From an uncultured Solirubrobacterales bacterium (lineage in GTDB: Bacteria > Actinomycetota > Thermoleophilia > Solirubrobacterales > Solirubrobacteraceae), in assembly GCA_937973575.1 (NCBI GenBank), contig CALJKH010000008.1, forward strand, positions 1-14,295: DNA of 14,295 nt, written 5' to 3'. Below the pieces are notes generated by a model. That model had not been told where the DNA came from and did no database searches. It was given only the letters and a program-made list of their open reading frames with translations. Each line of letters starts with the position of its first letter. Position 1 is the first letter of the stretch. The translations under genes were made by a program, and so were the position numbers. Below are positions 1 through 7,036 of the stretch, piece after piece.

Positions 1-186
1 ATGTCAGTCGTAATCCAAGTCATCTCCTTCCGGTCCTTCCGGCGTCGAGTGTTCCTGATGGCGCCGATCCACCACCATTTCGAGCTTAGGAACTGGTCGG
101 AGACGAAGATCATCCTGCGGTTCTGGATCGTTGCAGCGGCCTTCAGCGCTATCGCATTCACCCTCTACCAGTCAAGCCTTCAGTAA
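1..186 (+). CDS. mraY: MraY, phospho-MurNAc-pentapeptide transferase, C-terminal fragment
   Basis: This is the last 61 residues of MraY, the membrane enzyme that transfers phospho-MurNAc-pentapeptide from UDP to undecaprenyl phosphate to make lipid I. The fragment contains the MAPIHHHFE signature (residues 20-28), whose triple histidine (24-26) is a conserved MraY active-site loop, followed by ELRNWSETKIILRFW and a final transmembrane helix (about residues 38-57). The window happens to open on an ATG, but the frame is open to the edge and MraY normally runs to about 320-360 residues, so this is an internal position and the gene is cut by the window. The stop is TAA at 184-186. murD starts 5 bases later, which fits one co-transcribed dcw operon. 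The identity is clear from the signature and the position. Confidence 0.95.
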   Translation: MSVVIQVISFRSFRRRVFLMAPIHHHFELRNWSETKIILRFWIVAAAFSAIAFTLYQSSLQ

Positions 187-191
187 CGCCA

Positions 192-1523
192 GTGCAGTCA
201 ACCGTCGAACGACCCCCTCTGCCTGACGGTCCGTGGCTCATATGCGGGTTGGCGAAATCAGGGCAGGCGGCTGCCCGACTGCTTGCCAGCATGGGTGAGC
301 GTGTGGTCGCAGTGGACGCAGCAGCTCCCGACGGTGCTGCAGGTCTGGCGGAACTTGGTGTCGAAGTCCATTTAGATGCCGCCGGAGATGACCTTGTGAG
401 TGGTGCCTCGGCGTTTGTGAAGAGTCCGGGTGTGCCTTCGAACGCTCCGGCTGTAGTCGCGGCGAGGGCCGCAGGTATTACGCAGATGGGCGAACTGGAA
501 CTTGGTTGGCGTCTTACCGATGGGCCGGTTACTTCGGTCACTGGGACAAATGGCAAGACGACGGTGGTTGAGATGATCGGCCACCTCATTCGAAGCAGCG
601 GGCACGAAGCTGCGGTTGTAGGAAATGTCGGTCGACCTATCACTGAGCTTCCAGGGACAGACGAGGCAAGCGGTCGCATCGTGTTGGAGGCGTCGTCCTT
701 CCAACTTGAGGACTCGCCTGCCTTTGCGCCAGATGTGGCAGTACTCCTCAATCTGGCCGAAGATCACCTTGACCGTCACGGCAGCGTCGAGGCTTATCAC
801 GAGGCCAAGCTCTCGATGTTCGATAGGCAACCTGCGGGAACTGTGGCGATCGTGCCAGCCAGCGCAGGGCCTTGGGATCACCGAGGAGCGGCGGAGCGAG
901 TGACCTTTGGTCAGCCTGATTCAGACCTAGCAACGGTTGATGGGGTCCTCCAGTGGAGGGGTGAGAGCTTCGCTGAAGCAGCTGATATCCAACTGCCCGG
1001 TGCCCACAATCTTCGTAACGCCGAGGCAGCCTGCGCTGCAGCAATCGCCAATGGCGTCCCAGTCTCGGCACTTGCAGAAGGCCTGCGGTCCTTCTCGGGC
1101 GTCCCGCATCGCCTCGAACTGGTTTCCGACAGCGGTGGAGTCCGCTGGTACAACGATTCGAAGGCTACGAATGTGGCTTCGACGCTTACCGCCTTGGCAG
1201 CCGTAGACGGGCCGGTTCGCCTGATACTCGGCGGGCAAGGCAAGGCGCAGGACTTCAGTCCGCTTCGAGCTGCCGTCGCGCAGCGTTGTCAATCAGTGCA
1301 CTTGATCGGCGAAGCCGCCGGTCAACTCAGTGAACTTCTTTCCGACAGTGGAGTGCACACACAGATTGACTCGGACTTGAAGCTCGCGGTAGCCGCCTGC
1401 TCCCGCCTTGCACGCCCCGGTGACGCGGTGCTGCTTTCACCTGCCTGTGCCAGCTTCGATCAGTTCAGCGACTTTCAGGATCGCGGCGCAAGCTTTAGGG
1501 CCCTAGTTGAGGACCTTGCATGA
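192..1523 (+). CDS. murD: MurD, UDP-MurNAc-L-alanine:D-glutamate ligase
   Basis: MurD is the cytoplasmic ATP-dependent Mur ligase that adds D-glutamate to UDP-MurNAc-L-Ala. The 443-residue length matches the family (about 440-450). An N-terminal Rossmann-like UDP-binding domain with GLAKSG (19-24) is followed by the central ATPase domain: P-loop GTNGKTT (118-124), SSFQLE (168-173) and the NLAEDHLDRH metal/ATP segment (187-196). The C-terminal domain has GVPHRLE (303-309), NDSKATN (321-327) and the D-glutamate-binding LSPACASFDQFSDF stretch (415-428). SSFQLE and SPACASFDQF separate MurD from MurC, MurE and MurF. The start is GTG at 192, with no good Shine-Dalgarno, 5 bases after mraY, so reinitiation from mraY is likely. 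The stop overlaps the ftsW start (ATGA, 1520-1523). Confidence 0.97.
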   Translation: MQSTVERPPLPDGPWLICGLAKSGQAAARLLASMGERVVAVDAAAPDGAAGLAELGVEVHLDAAGDDLVSGASAFVKSPGVPSNAPAVVAARAAGITQMGELELGWRLTDGPVTSVTGTNGKTTVVEMIGHLIRSSGHEAAVVGNVGRPITELPGTDEASGRIVLEASSFQLEDSPAFAPDVAVLLNLAEDHLDRHGSVEAYHEAKLSMFDRQPAGTVAIVPASAGPWDHRGAAERVTFGQPDSDLATVDGVLQWRGESFAEAADIQLPGAHNLRNAEAACAAAIANGVPVSALAEGLRSFSGVPHRLELVSDSGGVRWYNDSKATNVASTLTALAAVDGPVRLILGGQGKAQDFSPLRAAVAQRCQSVHLIGEAAGQLSELLSDSGVHTQIDSDLKLAVAACSRLARPGDAVLLSPACASFDQFSDFQDRGASFRALVEDLA

Positions 1524-2848
1524 GTAAGCGCAAGAGCCAAGCCGCGCGGCCCAAGGCATCACGGGTGAAGTCGAAGCCCGCATCTCGAGGGAACTCCGTC
1601 AAGGAGATGCTCGGTTTGAATGGCAAGACCAGGTCTGTTGTGTTCCCGAAGGAGCAGAGGGCGATCACAACAGCCATTCTCGTTCTCGCAGCTATCGGGA
1701 TAGTGATGGTCTACAGCGCCTCATCGGCCGAGAACGCACTTGTTTCGGGTGGCGCTGGAATGGGAATGTTTTTGAGGACGATCGGGTTCGGCATCATTCC
1801 CGGGGCTCTTGCGTGCCTCTTCCTTCAGCGGTTTGAGCTTTCCCGAGTCAGGCAGCTCGCGCCTCTCGCGATCACTGTCGCGGCAGGCCTCCTAGTCGCC
1901 GTAATGGTCATCGGACAGAGCGTCAACGGTGCTAAGCGGTGGATCGGCGTTGGTGGATTTACATTCCAGCCCAGTGAGATTGCGAAGGTGGCGATCGTTC
2001 TCTATGTCGCGGATCAGGCGATTCGCCACAAGGGCTCACTGAACAACCTCAAGGCTATTTGGAAGGCGTGCCTTCTTCCGATTCTCGGCTGCGCAGTCTT
2101 GATCGCTAAGGAGCCGGACCTGGGAACCGCCATGGTGACTGTCGCAACTGGATTCACAGTTCTATGGATGGCTGGAATGAGGCCGCGAGTCATGGCCCCG
2201 GTGCTTCTAACGATCTTCGTAGCCGGCGCTGCGTATACGGCAAGCAACAGTGAGCGCCTTTCACGGCTCACAGCTTTCCTGCATCCCTTCGCTGCGTCAA
2301 CCCGCACGGGGAATGGATTCCAGGCTGTTCAGGGCCAGATTGCGATTGGCTCGGGCGGCCTCACTGGCGTGGGACTAGGCCAATCAGTTCAGAAGATCTT
2401 TTACCTCCCTGAGGCGCACACAGACTTCATTCTCGCTGTGATCGGCGAGGAGCTTGGCTTCGTTGCCATCGCTGTAATCCTCGCGATGTTCGGGATCCTG
2501 ATGAAGGCGGGCATGAACCTCGCCCGGGATGCGGTTGACCCGTATGCCAAGCTCGTAGCTGCAGGCCTCACCGCTCTGATCACATGCCAAGCAATGCTGA
2601 ACATCTGGGTTGTACTTGGAATCGCGCCCCTCACAGGAGTGCCGCTTCCGTTCATCTCGTACGGCCCGACCAGTCTTGTGGTCCTGCTGTCTGCCACCGG
2701 ACTTCTTCTCAACATTGCCACCACGGGTGGAGCGAGCCTTCGTGCCCTAGACGGCAACAGCGAACGCGAAATAGAGGTTCAAGATGCGGATCTTGATGGC
2801 AGCAGGGGGTACGGCAGGACACGTCATACCCGCGCTGAGCGTCGCTAA
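1520..2848 (+). CDS. ftsW: FtsW, SEDS-family septal peptidoglycan glycosyltransferase
   Basis: FtsW is the multi-pass membrane enzyme that polymerises lipid II at the division septum, normally with a class B penicillin-binding protein. The 442-residue protein has a basic cytoplasmic N-terminal tail of about 46 residues, then roughly ten hydrophobic segments from residue 49 to 401, then a charged tail of about 40 residues. SEDS motifs are NGAKRWIGVGGFTFQPSE (136-153), KEPDLGTA (197-204), YLPEAHTDFI (295-304), whose Asp302 matches the invariant aspartate proposed as catalytic, and PLPFISYGPTS (375-385). The last motif usually ends SYGGSS or similar. RodA is the alternative, but the position between murD and murG and the GLGQSVQK-YLPEAHTDF spacing favour FtsW. 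It overlaps murD by 4 bases and its charged tail overlaps murG by 65 bases in another frame. Confidence 0.95.
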   Translation: MSKRKSQAARPKASRVKSKPASRGNSVKEMLGLNGKTRSVVFPKEQRAITTAILVLAAIGIVMVYSASSAENALVSGGAGMGMFLRTIGFGIIPGALACLFLQRFELSRVRQLAPLAITVAAGLLVAVMVIGQSVNGAKRWIGVGGFTFQPSEIAKVAIVLYVADQAIRHKGSLNNLKAIWKACLLPILGCAVLIAKEPDLGTAMVTVATGFTVLWMAGMRPRVMAPVLLTIFVAGAAYTASNSERLSRLTAFLHPFAASTRTGNGFQAVQGQIAIGSGGLTGVGLGQSVQKIFYLPEAHTDFILAVIGEELGFVAIAVILAMFGILMKAGMNLARDAVDPYAKLVAAGLTALITCQAMLNIWVVLGIAPLTGVPLPFISYGPTSLVVLLSATGLLLNIATTGGASLRALDGNSEREIEVQDADLDGSRGYGRTRHTRAERR

Positions 2849-3830
2849 GCAGCTGACCGAGCAGGGCCACGATGTCGAGTTTGCTGGCGGGGACCGCGCC
2901 GAGCTGACTCTCGTGCCGGCTGCTGGCTTCGCCTTTCATCCTGTTGATGCTGAGGGCCTAAGTCGCACATCGAAAATTCGGGCAGCAAAGTCGGCCTTGA
3001 AGTCCATCCCAGCTGTTTGGAACGGGGTCAAGCTGCTTCGAAAGCTTCGCCCTGATGTGGTGATGGGAGGCGGTGGGTATGTCGCGGGCATCATCGGTGC
3101 CGCTGCAGTCATCACCCGTACCCCTCTTGTTCTAACTGAGGCGGACAGCCATCTTGGAATATCCAATCGGGCACTGTCCCGCTTCGCCAAGAAGATCTGC
3201 CTCGCTTTCCCAATCTCGGGGCATGAGGGCGACCGTTGGGTCGTAACCGGACGACCTGTGCCGGCCGAGGCAGACGACCGGCTGCTAGCTCGAGCGCGTT
3301 TCGGAGTTGCTCCTGAGGCAAAGTGCGTCCTCGTCACAGGCGGTTCACTTGGCGCGACCTCAATCAACCTCGCGGCACTCGAGGCCTTCGCGAGTTCCGA
3401 TTTCGAAGTGATCCACCTTGCGGGCGAGCGTGATCTACCTCGCTTGTCTTCTCCAAGGGACGGCTATCACCTATTCGGCTATGTAGACGAGTTTGCCGAT
3501 GCTGTGCTCGCGTCGGACCTAGCCGTGGCCCGGGCTGGGGGCTCGGTGTTTGAACTCGCCGCGGGCGGCTGCCCAGCAATTCTTATCCCCTATCCGCAGG
3601 CTGCTGGCGATCACCAGACTGGTAACGCGCGATGGATGGAATCGGCAGGCGCAGCTGAAGTTCTGCTGGATCGGGATCTGAACCCTGCTCGACTCCGAGA
3701 GTCTGTCGAGAGGATCCTTGGTGATGAGGATCTCCTCGTCGCGATGGCTACCGCCAGCAAGGCGCTGGCGCGACCTGACGCGGCGGCTGCCGTGGCCAAC
3801 GAGGTAGTTCTAGCTGGTGGTGGGGCATGA
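2784..3830 (+). CDS. murG: MurG, lipid II synthase (UDP-GlcNAc transferase)
   Basis: MurG is the GT28-family peripheral membrane glycosyltransferase that adds GlcNAc to lipid I, giving lipid II. The 348-residue length is usual. Motifs in order are the G-loop GGTAGHV (8-14, with His13 matching E. coli His18), GGGGYVAG (95-102), the second G-loop TGGSLGA (185-191), and the UDP-GlcNAc site ARAGGSVFELAAGGCPAILIP (249-269) with PQAAGDHQTGNAR (271-283). The usual HEQN segment reads TEAD here (118-121). The ATG start is supported by GAGG at 2774-2777, 6 bases upstream, and by the GGTAGH loop lying right at the N-terminus; a second ATG at 2796 is possible but would cut the first strand. The gene begins inside ftsW, and its stop overlaps the murC start (ATGA, 3827-3830). 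Confidence 0.95.
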   Translation: MRILMAAGGTAGHVIPALSVAKQLTEQGHDVEFAGGDRAELTLVPAAGFAFHPVDAEGLSRTSKIRAAKSALKSIPAVWNGVKLLRKLRPDVVMGGGGYVAGIIGAAAVITRTPLVLTEADSHLGISNRALSRFAKKICLAFPISGHEGDRWVVTGRPVPAEADDRLLARARFGVAPEAKCVLVTGGSLGATSINLAALEAFASSDFEVIHLAGERDLPRLSSPRDGYHLFGYVDEFADAVLASDLAVARAGGSVFELAAGGCPAILIPYPQAAGDHQTGNARWMESAGAAEVLLDRDLNPARLRESVERILGDEDLLVAMATASKALARPDAAAAVANEVVLAGGGA

Positions 3831-5143
3831 CCATGACCAGTGACTGGAGTGGGCGAGAGCTTCACTTTGTGGGCATTGGTGGGGCTGGAATGAGCGGCCT
3901 CGCACTTATTGCCATTGAGCTCGGTGCAGTGGTCAGCGGCTCCGATCCTGGAGGTGCTCCGATCCTCGATGTGTTGCGCTCAAAGGGCGCCGCGATCAGT
4001 TCCGTCCATGACGAGGCGAATGTGAGTCTTGGCTCTGATGTCGTGCGGACATCCGCTGTGGACGACAACAATGTTGAGGTGGCTGCTGCCCTGGAACGAG
4101 GCCAGACCGTGCTCCACAGGAGTGAGTTGCTCGCAGAGATGACTCGGCTCAAGCGCACGATCGCGGTTACGGGCACACATGGAAAGACAACGACCTCAGC
4201 AATGGTCCTGCGGGCCTTGCGAGGTGCTGGCATAGACGCCGGGTGGGTCATTGGCGCAGGGCTGCAGGATGGGGAGGCTTCAGCTGGGTGGGGTAGCTCT
4301 GAGTGGCTTGTAGTGGAAGCCGATGAGTCGGATCGATCGCTCCTAGTCCTCGATACAGAGGTCGGTGTGATCACGAACCTCGAGCTCGACCACCACGCCA
4401 CCTATTCCTCCTTTGAGGACCTAGTGGAGACTGTCAATCAGTTTGCCGTCGCGGCGGATCATGTCGTTCTTGCTGACGGAGACGGGCTCGAAGCGTTTGC
4501 TGGGCTCCCGACAGCTGTCCGTCGGTTCCCGGACGGTGCTACAGCGGCTGATGGTGGATCAACATTCACTTGGTCAGGTCTTCCTGTCGAGGTTGCAGTA
4601 CCCGGGTTGCATAACGCTTCAAACGCCGCGGCAGCGCTCGAGGCAGCCGCCTTCGCTTCAGAAGATAATGAGGGCCTAATTGCCGGGATCGCTGAGTTCA
4701 GGGGCACATCGCGGCGCTTCGAGCTGAAGGGCTCCATGACCTGTGGCGCTCGCGTCTATGACGATTACGCCCACCACCCAACTGAGGTCGCAGCGACAAT
4801 CGCGGCTGCTCGCACAATGGGAGCGGAGAGGGTCATTGCAGCGTTTCAGCCACACCTGTTCTCGCGCACTCAGGAACTTGCAGAGGAGTTTGCTCAGGCT
4901 CTTAGCAAAGCTGATCACGCGTTCATCTCCGACATCTATCCAGCGAGGGAAAGCCAGTCTGACTTCCCCTCGGTGACAGCAGCCACGGTTAGCGCGCTCG
5001 CGAGTGAAAGCGTTGAGGAGGTCGGTGGTCTCCCGGAGTTGACTCAGGCCTTAAGAGCGGAGAGCCGGGATGGGGATCTCGTCCTACTGATGGGTGCAGG
5101 GGACATTGGTTCCATCGCAGAAGGGTTGCTCAATGACAGATGA
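3827..5143 (+). CDS. murC: MurC, UDP-MurNAc:L-alanine ligase
   Basis: MurC adds the first amino acid, L-alanine, to UDP-MurNAc using ATP. The 438 residues show all three Mur ligase domains. The N-terminal UDP-binding domain has GIGGAGMSG (16-24). The ATPase domain has P-loop GTHGKTTTSA (116-125), EADESD (164-169) and TNLELDHHATYSS (183-195). The C-terminal region has PGLHNASNAAAAL (259-271), FRGTSRRFEL (291-300), DDYAHHPTEV (312-321), QPHLFSRT (341-348), DIYPARE (369-375) and GAGDIG (423-428). GTHGKTT with YAHHPTE is diagnostic for MurC (Mpl shares some of it, but the dcw position settles this). The ATG at 3827 overlaps the murG stop; a second ATG at 3833 would shorten it by two residues and cannot be excluded. 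The 3' end overlaps murB by 11 bases. Confidence 0.96.
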   Translation: MTMTSDWSGRELHFVGIGGAGMSGLALIAIELGAVVSGSDPGGAPILDVLRSKGAAISSVHDEANVSLGSDVVRTSAVDDNNVEVAAALERGQTVLHRSELLAEMTRLKRTIAVTGTHGKTTTSAMVLRALRGAGIDAGWVIGAGLQDGEASAGWGSSEWLVVEADESDRSLLVLDTEVGVITNLELDHHATYSSFEDLVETVNQFAVAADHVVLADGDGLEAFAGLPTAVRRFPDGATAADGGSTFTWSGLPVEVAVPGLHNASNAAAALEAAAFASEDNEGLIAGIAEFRGTSRRFELKGSMTCGARVYDDYAHHPTEVAATIAAARTMGAERVIAAFQPHLFSRTQELAEEFAQALSKADHAFISDIYPARESQSDFPSVTAATVSALASESVEEVGGLPELTQALRAESRDGDLVLLMGAGDIGSIAEGLLNDR

Positions 5144-6053
5144 GCCAAATCGCCTCAAAAGAGGCGAGCCAATGTCGAAGTACACGACTGTGGGCACCGG
5201 CGGCCCGGCAGAGTTCTTCTCGCGCGCTGGGTCTCCTGAGGAGCTCTCTGAACTGATCGCCTGGTCGGCCGCCAACGGCCAACAGCTCCATGTAATCGGC
5301 TCTGGCTCAAATCTCCTAGTTGCTGATGAGGGGGTAACTGGGCTCGTAATCAAGCTGGATGGTGAGCTTGCCCGGATCGAGTTCGACGGGACGAGGGTTG
5401 AATGCGGAGGAGGGGCACGCCTGCCCAGCGTTGCCGCCAAGGCAGCGGCCGAGGGGCTGACAGGGCTCGAGTTCGGAGTCAGCATCCCCGGCACAGTTGG
5501 GGGTGCGGTTCGGATGAACGCCAACGCGTACGGGGGCGAGTTGGCCCGAACCTTGGAGTGGGTTGATGTCGCAACATCTTCAGGAGTGGACCGCAGAACT
5601 CCGGACCAGTTCGATTTCGAATACCGCCGGTCTAACCTCGCCGAAGGGGAGGTTGTCTGCGGTGCGGGATTCGTGCTCGGTGAGTCCCAGCCCGGAAAGG
5701 TCAAGGCGGAGCTTGCGGACCTCCGGGCCCGGCGGAAGGAAGCTCAGCCCTGGGGTGTCAAGACATTCGGCTCCACTTTCAAGAACCCAGTTGATGAAAA
5801 GGCTGAAGGGAAGTCAGCGGGCCAGCTGCTCGATGCTGCGGGCTGTCGGGATCTTCGGATTGGCGGCGCTGGATTCTCAGAGAAGCACGCGAACTTTGTC
5901 GTCAACCATGGTGAAGCCACAACCTCCGATGTCGTCGCTGTGATGGCGGAAGGGCGGAGCAAGGTGCACGAGATGTTTGGCGTCTCGCTTGAGCCGGAGG
6001 TGCAAACACTTGGGCCAGTTAACGTCCCTTCTGACTGGAGGGGTGGGGAGTGA
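5133..6053 (+). CDS. murB: MurB, UDP-N-acetylenolpyruvoylglucosamine reductase
   Basis: MurB is the FAD enzyme that uses NADPH to reduce UDP-enolpyruvoyl-GlcNAc to UDP-MurNAc. I chose the ATG at 5133 (306 residues) over an upstream in-frame ATG at 5094, because AAGGG (5121-5125) sits 7 bases before it and the family fold begins soon after. FAD-domain motifs are TTVGTGGPAEFF (18-29), VIGSGSNLLVAD (54-65) and FGVSIPGTVGGAVRMNANAYG (114-134). FEYRRS (162-167) is the conserved active-site tyrosine segment, and GSTFKNP (213-219) carries the Ser expected to protonate the product. GFSEKHANFVVN (247-258) and the LEPEV glutamate near residue 289 complete the site. The short linker without a tyrosine loop fits type II MurB. 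It overlaps murC by 11 bases and ends in GTGA shared with the next gene. Confidence 0.95.
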   Translation: MTDEPNRLKRGEPMSKYTTVGTGGPAEFFSRAGSPEELSELIAWSAANGQQLHVIGSGSNLLVADEGVTGLVIKLDGELARIEFDGTRVECGGGARLPSVAAKAAAEGLTGLEFGVSIPGTVGGAVRMNANAYGGELARTLEWVDVATSSGVDRRTPDQFDFEYRRSNLAEGEVVCGAGFVLGESQPGKVKAELADLRARRKEAQPWGVKTFGSTFKNPVDEKAEGKSAGQLLDAAGCRDLRIGGAGFSEKHANFVVNHGEATTSDVVAVMAEGRSKVHEMFGVSLEPEVQTLGPVNVPSDWRGGE

Positions 6054-6859
6054 AGAACCATTGGTTCAGGATCGGAATCGGCCTACTTGTAGCCGGCGTC
6101 GTGATGTTTGGGCTCTACTTCCTTCTCAAGGGAAGCAGCCTTTTTGTGGTCAAGAAGGTCGAAATCATCGGCCTAACTGGTGCCAGAGCAGACAGGGTTC
6201 GCAACGCAAGCCTCGGTCAAAGCACTCTTGATTTCGACGAAGACGCTGTGCGCTCGGTAGCTGATGGACGGCCACCGATTCGAAGCTTCAAGGTCGACAC
6301 GCATCCAATGCATCGGGTGACCATCACCGTCGTGCTTTACATCCCAGTTGCTGCGGCCGGGATAAACGCAGGCAATCTTCAAGCTGTCTCCGCCGACGGA
6401 ACAGTTCTGCCGGGTGTTTCAACCGATCGGCTCCCGGTAGTGCAGACCTCGATCGTCGGCGGTTATGTGCGGGACCGAGTAGTTCTTGAGTCACTTAGGG
6501 TCCTCGCTGCGGCGCCTGCCCAGTTCCGAAGTCGCGTCAAAGCTTTCGCCAAGGATCCGAAATTTGGTCTCTACGCAACGATGGACAACGGCACCAAGAT
6601 CTACTTCGGTGACGCCTCGCTTGCCGCCAGGAAATGGGCCGCCGCTGCCACCGTTCTTGCGGACCCACAAGCCGCTGGTGCCGCGTATGTCGATGTCCGA
6701 GTTCCGCGTAGACCGGTCGTAGGAGGCGTACAGGGTGGAGTTACAGGGGGGATTGATCCGGCTGATCCCAACCAGCCCGTTGGCGGCGACAACGGTGGTG
6801 CCTCGCCTGATTCGGGAGGTACTTCCACCGATTCGACCGGCGGAACCACTCCTCAGTAA
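6050..6859 (+). CDS. ftsQ: FtsQ/DivIB-family cell division protein
   Basis: This is a single-pass membrane division protein of the FtsQ/DivIB type, which in known systems bridges the FtsL/FtsB complex to the septal synthase. After a short basic start, a transmembrane helix spans about residues 7-27. FVVKKVEIIGLTG (32-44) opens a POTRA domain running to about 100. The FtsQ domain has SADGTVLPG (114-122) and NGTKIYFGD...ARKWAAAATVLADP (180-206), ending in VDVRVPRRPVVGG (214-226). A low-complexity Gly/Pro/Ser/Thr/Asp tail of about 43 residues (227-269) ends the protein; similar tails occur on actinobacterial FtsQ proteins, and I infer it is disordered and extracytoplasmic. The GTG start at 6050 overlaps the murB stop and puts the membrane helix right at the N-terminus. 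Sequence identity is low, as is normal for this family; position gives much of the confidence. Confidence 0.88.
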   Translation: MKNHWFRIGIGLLVAGVVMFGLYFLLKGSSLFVVKKVEIIGLTGARADRVRNASLGQSTLDFDEDAVRSVADGRPPIRSFKVDTHPMHRVTITVVLYIPVAAAGINAGNLQAVSADGTVLPGVSTDRLPVVQTSIVGGYVRDRVVLESLRVLAAAPAQFRSRVKAFAKDPKFGLYATMDNGTKIYFGDASLAARKWAAAATVLADPQAAGAAYVDVRVPRRPVVGGVQGGVTGGIDPADPNQPVGGDNGGASPDSGGTSTDSTGGTTPQ

Positions 6860-6881
6860 GCCTCATTCTCGCGTTCAGGCT

Positions 6882-6926
6882 TTGAGGTAACCCTCAACCT
6901 GTAGTCGAGAGTTTTATCCTCAACCT
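6882..6926. repeat. CCTCAACCT direct repeat with inverted TTGAGG copy
   Basis: CCTCAACCT occurs at 6892-6900 and again at 6918-6926, 26 bases apart start to start. An inverted copy of the core, TTGAGG, lies at 6882-6887 and pairs with the first repeat across a TAAC loop (6882-6897, a 6-bp stem). The second copy ends one base before the proposed -35 box of the ftsZ promoter. The placement suits a regulator binding site; it could also be a weak terminator after ftsQ, but there is no T-run directly after the stem. The function is unknown and chance is possible. Confidence 0.4.
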
Positions 6927-6927
6927 C

Positions 6928-6956
6928 TTCACAGGGAAGGAGTTTCGGTCTATTGT
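6928..6956 (+). promoter_or_regulatory. Candidate sigma-70-type promoter for ftsZ
   Basis: TTCACA (6928-6933, five of six matches to TTGACA) is followed after exactly 17 bases by TATTGT (6951-6956, four of six matches to TATAAT, including the two most conserved first bases and the final T). Transcription would start near 6963 and give a leader of about 66 bases before the ftsZ ATG. This is the best promoter match I found in the window, and it lies in the only long spacer of the dcw cluster. ftsZ is commonly driven by extra promoters of its own in other bacteria. Confidence 0.55.
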
Positions 6957-7036
6957 GGCGAAGGAGGCCACGTTCAGGTGTGCCTATCTGGACACTCAAC
7001 CCCTACCTGAGGGCGGTTCTAAGTAAAAATGGATAG
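6953..7036 (+). other. Possible short leader ORFs overlapping the ftsZ start
   Basis: The ftsZ ATG (7029) has no Shine-Dalgarno at normal spacing, yet two strong ones lie upstream: GGGAAGGAG (6934-6942) and AAGGAGG (6961-6967). From the first, a TTG at 6953 (10 bases away) opens a 27-codon frame rich in arginine at its start; its TAG (7034-7036) lies just past the ftsZ ATG. An internal GTG at 6980 in the same frame could be served by AAGGAGG. A second frame from GTG at 6955 gives 23 codons ending at TAA 7024-7026. Such layouts can couple translation, but none of these short frames has homology that I recognise. They could be chance, and the first ribosome site lies inside the proposed promoter, so it would exist only on read-through transcripts. 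Confidence 0.2.

Noticed and set aside
1..3. ATG at the first base as a gene start
   Set aside because: The fragment is the C-terminal end of MraY, so this codon is an internal methionine at the window edge.
158..751. 197-codon open frame on the minus strand under murD
   Set aside because: It is the antisense of a clear MurD with all Mur ligase motifs. Its translation is low-complexity Ser/Ala/Pro/Arg, typical of antisense frames in GC-rich genes.
3862..4401. 179-codon open frame on the minus strand under murC
   Set aside because: It is antisense to the most conserved part of MurC, with Ser/Arg/Ala-rich composition and no recognisable domain.
5094..5132. Upstream in-frame ATG for murB (13 extra residues)
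   Set aside because: No Shine-Dalgarno at useful spacing and a longer overlap with murC. The ATG at 5133 has AAGGG 7 bases upstream.
6882..6916. Intrinsic terminator after ftsQ (TTGAGG-TAAC-CCTCAA stem)
   Set aside because: The stem is only 6 bp with A/T ends, and the short run of T residues (6912-6915) comes 14 bases after the stem. Too weak to call a terminator.
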